Source: an uncultured Clostridia bacterium
Lineage (GTDB): Bacteria; Bacillota; Clostridia; Oscillospirales; Acutalibacteraceae
Assembly: GCA_947624755.1 (NCBI GenBank)
Contig: CANQLQ010000152.1
Span: 1 to 5,463 of the forward strand
Direction of reading: 5' to 3'
Length of the DNA: 5,463 nt
Below, one piece after another: positions 1 to 5,213 of the stretch (positions are counted from its first letter, which is position 1; every line of letters starts with the position of its first letter). The notes beneath the pieces are model-generated. The model did no database searches. It had not been told where the DNA came from and saw only the letters and a list, made by a program, of their open reading frames with translations. The translations under genes and the position numbers were made by a program.

Positions 1-1
1 C

Positions 2-56
2 CCGCGTAATTCCTGCGGGCGATGCCCGCCGCGTAATTGCCGCACGCCATGCGTGC
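2..56. repeat. Two tandem 27-bp palindromic units
   Basis: Two head-to-tail units begin at 2 and 29. Each opens with the same ten bases, CCGCGTAATT, followed by three variable bases and a perfect 6-bp stem with a 3-base loop. Unit 1 has GCGGGC-GAT-GCCCGC (15-29) and unit 2 has GCACGC-CAT-GCGTGC (42-56). The third and fourth stem pairs differ between units, but both arms changed together so pairing is kept. The array may continue left of the window. It lies next to the 21-bp repeat at 61-81 and may be the body of the same small element. It could act as an RNA hairpin array or a protein-binding palindrome; the sequence does not say which. Confidence 0.75.
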
Positions 57-60
57 TTAG

Positions 61-81
61 ATTTAATCAGAGCTTCCCTAA
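61..81 (-). repeat. 21-bp repeat, copy A (possible element end)
   Basis: The reverse complement of this stretch matches 5069-5089 at 19 of 21 positions, including the 12-base core CTCTGATTAAAT. This copy points the opposite way to copy B. Its position just right of the palindromic units suggests the right terminal inverted repeat of a MITE or IS whose body lies to the left. No transposase is visible and I cannot name a family. The repeat ends 29 bp before the yhbY start codon. Confidence 0.6.
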
Positions 82-110
82 CAATTTATAAAATTACAAG
101 GAGTACCCAC

Positions 111-509
111 ATGACAGGAAAAGAACGTGCCGCTTTAAGAGCACAGGCAAATTCACTCGAGGCGCTTTTTCAGATAGGCAAAGGCGGACTCAGCGACGCC
201 TTTATAAAACAAACCGATGATGCGCTCAAGGCAAGAGAGCTTATCAAAATAAAAGTTCTTCTTGAATCGTCACCGGTAACGCCCAGAGAGGTTGCCGACG
301 AAATTGCAAAAGCAACAGGCGCCGAGGTCATTCAGGTTATCGGCGGCGTTATCGTGCTTTACAGAGAAAGCCCCGAGCTTAAAGAAAAGCAGGCTCAAAA
401 AGAAAAAAATAAAAAAATGGCGCTCAAAAAAGCCAAAGAGAAATTCTATGCCGAAAGAAAAGCCGAAAATAAAAAGCGTTTCTATACCGGCGCAAGGAAA
501 ACAAAATGA
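111..509 (+). CDS. yhbY: YhbY family RNA-binding protein (CRM domain), basic C-terminal extension
   Basis: This is a small cytoplasmic RNA-binding protein of the CRM/YhbY (YqeI) family, which binds rRNA or pre-ribosomes and is thought to help ribosome assembly. The CRM fold covers about residues 2-88. The GxxG-type loop is GKGG at 23-26, followed by a LIKIKVL strand (45-51) and the conserved ending ADEIAKATGAEVIQVIGG at 62-79. Family members are usually about 95-100 residues; this one has 132 because of a lysine-rich, probably helical tail (about 91-132). The ATG at 111 has AAGGAG at 98-103, seven bases upstream. The stop overlaps the nadD start as ATGA, so the two are probably translationally coupled. 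The tail is encoded partly by two A7 runs (403-409 and 411-417), where slippage is possible. No promoter is visible in the 29 bp between the repeat and the gene. Confidence 0.93.
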   Translation: MTGKERAALRAQANSLEALFQIGKGGLSDAFIKQTDDALKARELIKIKVLLESSPVTPREVADEIAKATGAEVIQVIGGVIVLYRESPELKEKQAQKEKNKKMALKKAKEKFYAERKAENKKRFYTGARKTK

Positions 510-1123
510 GAAGAATAGGAATCTTCGGCGGCACATTTAATCCGCCGCACCTTGCCCATAAAAGATTCGCGAGCGAGATGGCGGAAAAAGCCGGGCTTAG
601 TGAAATGCTTATTATACCGACTTTCGTTCCGCCCCACAAAAACGCAAAAGACCTTGCAAGCGCAGACGACCGCCTTGAAATGTGCAAGAGAACTTTTTTT
701 GAAGAGCGGTTCACCGTAAGCGACATTGAAATTTGCCGAAAAGGCAAAAGCTATACTTTTGATACCCTTTGCCGGCTTAAAGAAATTTACAAAAACAGCA
801 GTTTTTTTCTTGTTATCGGTTCGGATATGCTTTTGTCGTTTCATAAGTGGTATCGTTATGACGATATTCTGAAAATGGCAACTCTATGCGCCGTTTCAAG
901 ACAGGACGCAGAAAGTGCGCAAGACCTTATGGAATATGCGAAAAATATTCTTGGGCTTGACGCTTTAAAAGATGAAATAATAATTTCAGAAACGAAGCCG
1001 TTTGAACTTTCTTCAACCGAAATCAGAAACAGACTTAAAAACGGCGGGGACGTAAGCGGTCTTATCGAAGAAAACACACTTTTATATATCAAAGAAAAAG
1101 GACTTTACAATGAAATATATTGA
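506..1123 (+). CDS. nadD: Nicotinate-nucleotide adenylyltransferase NadD
   Basis: NadD transfers AMP from ATP to nicotinate mononucleotide to give deamido-NAD (EC 2.7.7.18), a shared step of de novo and salvage NAD synthesis in the cytoplasm. The nucleotidyltransferase fold begins at once with GIFGGTFNPPHLAH (residues 5-18), holding the two histidines H15 and H18 of the HxGH-type ATP site. IPTFVPPHK at 37-45 and GSDMLLSFHKWY at 105-116 are typical substrate-side motifs of NadD. SSTEIR (169-174) is the conserved C-terminal ATP-binding motif. The length of 205 residues is normal. The start overlaps the yhbY stop by 4 bp, with AAGGAAA at 494-500, five bases upstream. The 3' end overlaps yqeK by 14 bp. 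The nadD-yqeK pairing is common in Firmicutes. Confidence 0.97.
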   Translation: MRRIGIFGGTFNPPHLAHKRFASEMAEKAGLSEMLIIPTFVPPHKNAKDLASADDRLEMCKRTFFEERFTVSDIEICRKGKSYTFDTLCRLKEIYKNSSFFLVIGSDMLLSFHKWYRYDDILKMATLCAVSRQDAESAQDLMEYAKNILGLDALKDEIIISETKPFELSSTEIRNRLKNGGDVSGLIEENTLLYIKEKGLYNEIY

Positions 1124-1718
1124 CAGCGCCGATGAATTTAAAGAACTTCTTTCGCAAAGACTAAAACCCGAAAGATATGTTCATTCTCTGAATGTTGCCG
1201 ACAGCGCGGTTTATCTTGCCGAAAAATATGGCGCTGACAAGGAAAAAGCATATATTGCCGGTCTTCTTCACGATGTTACAAAAAATGAAAATGAAGAAGT
1301 ACAGTTGCAAATGATGAAAAATGATGATATAATCTTAAGTCGAACCGAATTTTTTAACCGTAAATTGTGGCACGCTATGTCGGGTGAAGTTTATGCAAGA
1401 ACCGTTCTTGGCATAAAAGACAGAGAAATCCTCGGCGCAATAAGATACCACACGACCGGCAAAGCGGGAATGACCTTGCTTGAAAAGGTTATATATATTG
1501 CAGATTTTATTTCAGCCGAGCGTGATTACCCGGACGCCGATGTAATGCGTCAAAAGGCTGAAATCAGCCTTGAAGAAGCGGCGATTTTTTCGCTTAAGTA
1601 TTCACTCAGAACCCTTAGCGAAAACGAAAGACTCGTGCATACCGACAGCGTAGAATTTTATAACGAACTTATCGTTGATAAATATTTTCTGACACAAGAT
1701 AAGGAAGGACTTGATTAA
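1110..1718 (+). CDS. yqeK: YqeK HD-domain protein, probable symmetrical Ap4A hydrolase
   Basis: This is an HD-superfamily metal-dependent phosphohydrolase of the YqeK type. Firmicutes members have been reported to split diadenosine tetraphosphate into two ADP with iron at the active site. The metal ligands can all be placed: H25 (in YVHS), H54-D55 (LLHD), H88 (LWHAM), H114 (RYHTTG) and D132 (YIADFIS). RYHTTG and the following VIYIADFIS are strongly YqeK-like. The length of 202 residues is usual. The ATG at 1110 lies inside the end of nadD, with AAGGA at 1098-1102, seven bases upstream, which supports this start. The stop TAA touches the rsfS ATG. Aminoacyl-tRNA synthetases make Ap4A as a side product, so co-transcription with leuS would be sensible, but that is inference. 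Substrate assignment rests on family membership only. Confidence 0.92.
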   Translation: MKYIDSADEFKELLSQRLKPERYVHSLNVADSAVYLAEKYGADKEKAYIAGLLHDVTKNENEEVQLQMMKNDDIILSRTEFFNRKLWHAMSGEVYARTVLGIKDREILGAIRYHTTGKAGMTLLEKVIYIADFISAERDYPDADVMRQKAEISLEEAAIFSLKYSLRTLSENERLVHTDSVEFYNELIVDKYFLTQDKEGLD

Positions 1719-2078
1719 ATGACAGAACTTGAACTTACAAAGAAAATAATCGGTATTCTTGACGAAAAGAAAGCCATGGATTTAAAGGCTATTCACATAA
1801 CGGAATATTCAATCGTTGCGGATTATTTTATTATTGCAACCGGTACGTCAAATACCCATGTCAAATCGCTTGCCGAAGAGGTTGAATATGAGCTTAGCCG
1901 GCTCGGCATTGAACCGAGCCACATCGAAGGCAGGGCAACAGGCTGGATCCTTCTTGACTACGGTTCTGTTGTTGTTCATATTTTTTCTCCCGAAAGCCGA
2001 GAGTATTATAACCTTGAACGTCTTTGGTCGGACGCGCAGACTCTTGACATTTCGGATATTGTGGAAAAAGAAGTTTAA
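1719..2078 (+). CDS. rsfS: Ribosome silencing factor RsfS (RsfA/Iojap family)
   Basis: RsfS binds ribosomal protein uL14 on the large subunit and blocks subunit joining, reducing translation in starvation or stationary phase. The 119-residue protein is one complete domain. The family signatures are DYFIIATGTSNTHV (35-48), GWILLDYGSVVVHIFS (75-90) and YYNLERLWSDA (96-106). The last two contain the aromatic and acidic residues typical of the conserved surface. The ATG directly follows the yqeK stop codon. Its ribosome binding site, AAGGAAGGA (1701-1709), lies inside the end of yqeK, about ten bases away. It is followed after a 46-bp AT-rich gap by leuS, an order common in Clostridia. A nadD-yqeK-rsfS group is likewise typical of Firmicutes. 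Confidence 0.97.
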   Translation: MTELELTKKIIGILDEKKAMDLKAIHITEYSIVADYFIIATGTSNTHVKSLAEEVEYELSRLGIEPSHIEGRATGWILLDYGSVVVHIFSPESREYYNLERLWSDAQTLDISDIVEKEV

Positions 2079-2111
2079 TATTATATAAACGAATATATTA
2101 TATAAATGAAT
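2078..2111 (+). repeat. 17-bp tandem direct duplication between rsfS and leuS
   Basis: Positions 2078-2094 and 2095-2111 are two copies of ATATTATATAAAYGAAT, differing only at one base (C at 2090, T at 2107). The repeat begins at the last base of the rsfS stop codon and fills most of the gap to leuS. It contains several TATA-like strings but no convincing -35 partner at a proper distance, so I do not call a promoter. The single base change creates an ATG at 2106 that opens an 11-codon frame overlapping the leuS start. That frame has no ribosome binding site of its own. Confidence 0.85.
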
Positions 2112-2112
2112 C

Positions 2113-2118
2113 GGAGTG
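2113..2118 (+). promoter_or_regulatory. leuS ribosome binding site; decides the TTG start
   Basis: GGAGTG lies six bases before the TTG at 2125. A GTG at 2116 opens the same frame three codons earlier, but it sits inside this Shine-Dalgarno sequence and has no purine-rich site at a useful distance upstream. TTG at 2125 gives a protein starting MYYDFKKTEKKW, as is usual for bacterial LeuS. Confidence 0.75.
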
Positions 2119-2124
2119 ATAAAT

Positions 2125-4533
2125 TTGTATTACGATTTTAAAAAAACTGAAAAGAAGTGGCAGGACAAATGGGAAGAAAGCGGAATTTTTAAAGCTGACG
2201 ACAATGCGAAGGATAAGAAAAAATTCTATGCTCTTGTCGAATTTCCCTATCCGAGCGGAGCGGGTATGCATGTAGGTCACATCAAGGCATATTCGGGTCT
2301 TGAAATAGTTTCAAGAAAAAGAAGAATGGAAGGATATAATGTCCTTTTTCCAATCGGCTTTGACGCATACGGCCTGCCGACGGAAAACTATGCAATAAAA
2401 ACCGGACTTCATCCGAGAATCGTTACCGACAACAATATCAAAAAGTTTACTTCACAGCTTAAAAGAGTCGGCTTCTCGTTTGACTGGGACAGAACAATTG
2501 ACACAACACAGGAGGACTATTACAAGTGGACCCAGTGGATTTTCCTTAAGATGTTTGAAAACGGTCTTGCTTTTAAAGATAAGACTCTTGTAAACTATTG
2601 TCCGTCATGCAAGGTCGTTCTTTCAAACGAGGACAGCCAGGGCGGCAGGTGCGACATCTGCCACAGCGAAATTGTTCAAAAGTCAAAGGAAGTATGGTAT
2701 CTCAGAATCACCGAATATGCCGACAAGCTTCTTGAAGGGCTTGAAGAAGTTGACTTTCTTGCGAATATCAAGCTTCAGCAGAGAAACTGGATAGGCAAAT
2801 CAACCGGTGCGTTTGTAAACTTTGAAGTAAAGGATACTTGCGAAAAGCTTAAAATTTATACCACAAGACCCGATACACTTTTCGGTGTAACCTTTATGGT
2901 TATGGCGCCGGAACACCCGATGCTTGAAAAGTACAGGGATATGCTCAAAAATACCGATGAAATTGACGCATACAAAGCGCTGTGCGCAAAGAAAACAGAG
3001 TTTGAAAGAACTCAACTTGTAAAAGATAAAACCGGAGTAAAGCTTGACGGACTTTCAGCTATCAATCCCGTAAACGGAAAAGAAATTCCTATATATATTT
3101 CCGACTATGTAATGATGGGCTACGGAACGGGAGCAATTATGGCTGTTCCCGCACACGACCAGAGAGACTATGAATTTGCACAGAAATTCGGTATTGATAT
3201 AATTGAGGTTATCAAAGGCGGCGACATTTCAAAAGAGGCTTATACAGGCGACGGCGAAATGGTCAATTCCGATTTCCTCAACGGCTTTGACAACAAAAAA
3301 GCGTCAATTGAAAGAATGCTTGAATTTCTTACCGAAAAAGGTATCGGAGAAAAGGGCGTTCAGTATAAGATGAAAGACTGGGCATTCAACCGTCAGCGTT
3401 ATTGGGGTGAACCGATACCGATTGTTTACTGCGAAAAATGCGGTATGGTTCCCGTTCCGTATGACGAGCTTCCGCTTAAGCTTCCGGAGGTTCAGGACTT
3501 TAAGCCCGGCACAGACGGTGAAAGTCCGCTTGCGAAAATTGATTCTTTTGTAAATTGTACCTGCCCGAAATGCGGCGGCAAAGCAAAAAGAGAAACCGAT
3601 ACAATGCCTCAATGGGCAGGCTCGTCATGGTATTTCCTTCGCTACATAGATCCGCGCAACGACAAAGTACTTGCCGACAGAGAAAAGCTTGATTACTGGA
3701 TGCCTGTTGACTGGTACAACGGCGGTATGGAACACGTTACAAGACACGTTATCTATTCTCGTTTCTGGCATAAATTCCTTTATGATATCGGCGTTGTTCC
3801 CTGCAAAGAGCCGTATGCAAAAAGAACCGCACAAGGTCTTATTCTCGGACCTGACGGCGAAAAGATGAGCAAATCCAAAGGCAACGTAATTGACCCCAAC
3901 GAGGTTGTTGACGTTTACGGCGCAGACGTGCTTCGTACCTATGTTCTCTTCATGGGAGACTATGAAAAGGCCGCCCCGTGGTCGGAAAACAGCGTTAAGG
4001 GTTGTAAGAGACTTATTGACAGAGTTTGGAACCTTCAGGAAATTGTTACGGACGGCGATGATTATTCAAAAGAACTTGAAAGCGCTTTTCACAAGACAAT
4101 TAAAAAGGTTACCGATGATATTGAAAATCTCAAATTCAACACAGCGATCGCTTCTATGATGACCCTTATCAATCAAATTTATGAAAAAGGCTCAATCACA
4201 AGAAAAGAGATAAAGACCTTTATTACGCTTCTTAATCCATTCGCTCCTCACGTTACTGAAGAATTGAATGAAGTTCTCGGCTTTGAAGGAATGCTCGGCG
4301 CAGGCGAGTGGCCTACATATGACGAGTCAAAATGTGTCGATGATGAAATTGAAATTGCCGTTCAGATATGCGGAAAGCTTAAATCAAGAGTAAAGATTGC
4401 AAGTGACTCTGACGACAAGACTGCAATTGAAAAGGCAAAAGAAGACGAAGCTGTAAAGGCCGCTATCGAAGGCAAAACAATTGTCAAGGAAATTTATGTA
4501 AAGGGAAGACTTGTTAACATTGTTGCAAAATAA
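2125..4533 (+). CDS. leuS: Leucyl-tRNA synthetase
   Basis: Class I aminoacyl-tRNA synthetase that charges tRNA-Leu with leucine (EC 6.1.1.4) in the cytoplasm. From the TTG start it has 802 residues, the normal bacterial size. In order: the catalytic signature HVGH at 49-52 after FPYPSGAGM; a CxxC/CxxC zinc knuckle (C159, C162, C176, C179); the CP1 editing domain with TTRPDTLFG from 246 and GTGAIMAVPAHDQRDYEFA, the proofreading pocket with its conserved Asp; a second pair of CxxC motifs (C436/C439 and C480/C483); KMSKS at 580-584; and the anticodon-binding and C-terminal domains ending in VKEIYVKGRLVNIV. No catalytic residue appears lost. An in-frame GTG at 2116 is a less likely start. The 46-bp upstream gap is too short for a T-box, so leuS probably depends on the upstream operon promoter. 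Downstream, no strong intrinsic terminator is seen. Confidence 0.97.
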   Translation: MYYDFKKTEKKWQDKWEESGIFKADDNAKDKKKFYALVEFPYPSGAGMHVGHIKAYSGLEIVSRKRRMEGYNVLFPIGFDAYGLPTENYAIKTGLHPRIVTDNNIKKFTSQLKRVGFSFDWDRTIDTTQEDYYKWTQWIFLKMFENGLAFKDKTLVNYCPSCKVVLSNEDSQGGRCDICHSEIVQKSKEVWYLRITEYADKLLEGLEEVDFLANIKLQQRNWIGKSTGAFVNFEVKDTCEKLKIYTTRPDTLFGVTFMVMAPEHPMLEKYRDMLKNTDEIDAYKALCAKKTEFERTQLVKDKTGVKLDGLSAINPVNGKEIPIYISDYVMMGYGTGAIMAVPAHDQRDYEFAQKFGIDIIEVIKGGDISKEAYTGDGEMVNSDFLNGFDNKKASIERMLEFLTEKGIGEKGVQYKMKDWAFNRQRYWGEPIPIVYCEKCGMVPVPYDELPLKLPEVQDFKPGTDGESPLAKIDSFVNCTCPKCGGKAKRETDTMPQWAGSSWYFLRYIDPRNDKVLADREKLDYWMPVDWYNGGMEHVTRHVIYSRFWHKFLYDIGVVPCKEPYAKRTAQGLILGPDGEKMSKSKGNVIDPNEVVDVYGADVLRTYVLFMGDYEKAAPWSENSVKGCKRLIDRVWNLQEIVTDGDDYSKELESAFHKTIKKVTDDIENLKFNTAIASMMTLINQIYEKGSITRKEIKTFITLLNPFAPHVTEELNEVLGFEGMLGAGEWPTYDESKCVDDEIEIAVQICGKLKSRVKIASDSDDKTAIEKAKEDEAVKAAIEGKTIVKEIYVKGRLVNIVAK

Positions 4534-4549
4534 GTTAAACAAGCATATT

Positions 4550-4590
4550 TTCCGTTCCTTTTCCTTTGACGGTGTAATTCGCCGACGGAA
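4550..4590. other. Stem structure downstream of leuS, no T-tract
   Basis: TTCCGT (4550-4555) can pair with ACGGAA (4585-4590). Inside it CGGTG (4570-4574) pairs with CGCCG (4580-4584) around the loop TAATT, with one G-U pair. The right arms are contiguous, while the left arm has a 14-base bulge, rich in T and C. No run of T follows on either strand, so it is not a standard intrinsic terminator. It may protect the leuS mRNA 3' end or be a weak or Rho-type termination region. Confidence 0.4.
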
Positions 4591-4625
4591 CCTGAAATGA
4601 CAGACATATACGCCTTATTAAATTA

Positions 4626-4651
4626 AATAAAATTTATTATATAATTTTATT
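4626..4651. repeat. AT-only inverted repeat in the leuS-rpsU gap
   Basis: AATAAAATT (4626-4634) and AATTTTATT (4643-4651) form a perfect 9-bp stem with an 8-base AT loop. It sits about 55 bp upstream of the rpsU -35 box, in very AT-rich DNA. In such DNA palindromes arise easily by chance. It could serve as an UP-element-like or curved region for the strong rpsU promoter, but nothing proves a role. Confidence 0.35.
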
Positions 4652-4693
4652 GCCGGAATGCAACATTGTTTTATATATATCTTGATTATAAGG

Positions 4694-4752
4694 CAAATTG
4701 GCTCTTGACAAAGATAAATTTTTGCTGTATAATAAACTGCGAATCCAATTTG
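4694..4752. repeat. 8-bp inverted repeat bracketing the rpsU promoter
   Basis: CAAATTGG (4694-4701) lies three bases before the -35 box, and its exact reverse complement CCAATTTG (4745-4752) lies just past the expected transcription start. The centres are 51 bp apart, close to five helical turns, which would suit a looping pair of operator sites. Each arm is itself nearly palindromic. No regulator is encoded nearby, and the match is short enough to be chance. Confidence 0.4.
4705..4733 (+). promoter_or_regulatory. Consensus sigma-A promoter for rpsU
   Basis: TTGACA at 4705-4710 and TATAAT at 4728-4733 match the housekeeping consensus exactly, with a 17-bp spacer. Transcription should start near 4740, giving a leader of about 54 bases. 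A perfect promoter fits the high demand for a ribosomal protein and makes rpsU independent of leuS. Confidence 0.92.
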
Positions 4753-4793
4753 GAAATATACCCCTGCTATCAGGCGGAGGGAGGGAATTATAG
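4740..4793 (+). promoter_or_regulatory. rpsU leader with double Shine-Dalgarno and small hairpin
   Basis: The leader ends in GGAGGGAGGG (4776-4785), which holds two overlapping GGAGGG sites twelve and eight bases from the ATG. Just before it, CCTG-CTAT-CAGG (4763-4774) forms a 4-bp hairpin. Two more C residues (4761-4762) could pair with G4776-G4777 across a one-base bulge, so the hairpin could partly hide the first site. A second small stem, TCCA-ATT-TGGA, lies at 4744-4754. Autoregulation by bS21 is conceivable but not shown; I recognise no named leader motif. Confidence 0.5.
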
Positions 4794-4970
4794 ATGAGTC
4801 AGGTAAAAGTCAAAGAAAACGAATCTCTTGACAGCGCTCTCAGACGTTTTAAGAGACAGACTTCCCGTGACGGTATTATCCAGGAAGTCAGAAAAAGAGA
4901 ACACTATGAAAAGCCTTCTGTTGCAAGAAAGAAAAAGTCTGAAGCTGCTCGCAAACGCAAATTCAAATAA
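4794..4970 (+). CDS. rpsU: Small ribosomal subunit protein bS21
   Basis: The frame encodes 58 residues, a typical length for bS21, which sits near the 3' end of 16S rRNA on the 30S platform and assists initiation-site selection. The sequence has the family hallmarks: VKENESLDSALRRFKRQ (about 4-22), then EVRKREHYEKPSVARKKK (31-48) and a basic ending AARKRKFK (51-58). The ATG at 4794 follows a very strong ribosome binding site and the start gives the standard N-terminus. It has its own consensus promoter and an intrinsic terminator 10 bp after the stop, so it is probably a single-gene transcript. CGT and CTT/CTC codons suit high expression. Confidence 0.97.
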   Translation: MSQVKVKENESLDSALRRFKRQTSRDGIIQEVRKREHYEKPSVARKKKSEAARKRKFK

Positions 4971-4980
4971 TTATTAACTC

Positions 4981-5010
4981 AAAAGCAGGCTTTATCGGCC
5001 TGCTTTTTTT
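4981..5010 (+). terminator. Intrinsic terminator of rpsU
   Basis: AAAAGCAGGC (4981-4990) pairs perfectly with GCCTGCTTTT (4998-5007) around a 7-base loop, and the T run 5004-5010 follows the GC core. This is a classic Rho-independent terminator just after the rpsU stop. The A-rich left flank could give weaker function on the opposite strand. Confidence 0.95.
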
Positions 5011-5068
5011 CATAAAATTTATCCGGAAATGGTCCTTTTTAAAGAAACAAATTCGGTTTTTGCTTTAC

Positions 5069-5089
5069 TTAAGGAATCTCTGATTAAAT
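5069..5089 (+). repeat. 21-bp repeat, copy B (possible element end)
   Basis: This matches the reverse complement of 61-81 at 19 of 21 positions; the differences are at its fourth and ninth bases. In this orientation it would be the left end of an element extending right, but no partner end is found before the next gene at 5214. It is therefore a solo or decayed end, or the element is larger than the window shows. A loose echo, TTAGGG then TCTGAT, occurs at 5177-5191 in the same orientation. Confidence 0.55.
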
Positions 5090-5118
5090 TAAATATATAG
5101 CAAACCGGGCAAAATATA

Positions 5119-5210
5119 TATAATTTACAAGCGCCGTTCTACGGGCGGAAAAAATACATATCACAATGCCTCCATTTAGGGGGTGTCTGATAGTTTCTAA
5201 ACAGGTGATT
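5119..5210 (+). promoter_or_regulatory. Structured leader of the aminopeptidase gene
   Basis: A TATAAT string at 5119-5124 could be a -10 box, but I see no -35 at the proper distance, so the promoter is doubtful. Downstream are two hairpins. CCGT-TCT-ACGG (5134-5144) can be extended by two pairs past a bulged G. ATGCCTCC-ATTTA-GGGGGTGT (5166-5186) has 8 pairs, four of them canonical G-C and three G-U. AATGCCT (5165-5171) could instead pair with AGGTGATT (5203-5210), the ribosome binding site, with a small internal loop. That would be mutually exclusive with the second hairpin. I recognise no named riboswitch class. Confidence 0.35.
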
Positions 5211-5213
5211 ACT

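Noticed and set aside
2..56. CRISPR array
   Set aside because: The units are directly adjacent with no unique spacers, and the palindromic part varies between units. Only two are visible.
292..540. 82-codon + strand frame inside yhbY
   Set aside because: It is the shifted frame of the yhbY tail, with no ribosome binding site and no recognisable domain. It is kept only as the possible slippage product.
270..844. Long minus-strand frames opposite yhbY and nadD
   Set aside because: They lie wholly opposite well-recognised genes, have Phe/Lys-biased composition from antisense reading of Lys/Glu-rich codons, and match no family.
2044..2087. Promoter for leuS (TTGACA at 2044, TATA strings near 2080)
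   Set aside because: No TATAAT-like box lies 16-18 bp after TTGACA, and the TATA strings in the 17-bp repeats pair only with a poor TTGTGG.
1816..2088. 90-codon + strand frame overlapping rsfS
   Set aside because: It is a shadow of rsfS, whose own frame carries all the family motifs.
4534..4793. tRNA or small gene in the leuS-rpsU gap
   Set aside because: I see no tRNA-like cloverleaf and no coding frame with a ribosome binding site. The stretch is AT-rich with only the structures listed.
5131..5160. PreQ1-I-like riboswitch (GTTCTA followed by an A-rich tail)
   Set aside because: Only a few bases resemble the consensus. The required stem-loop and A-rich pseudoknot geometry do not fit, and the downstream gene is a peptidase.
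5166..5213. Upstream in-frame ATG start for the aminopeptidase
   Set aside because: It has no Shine-Dalgarno and falls within a predicted hairpin. The ATG at 5214 has AGGTGA at good spacing and gives the usual N-terminus.
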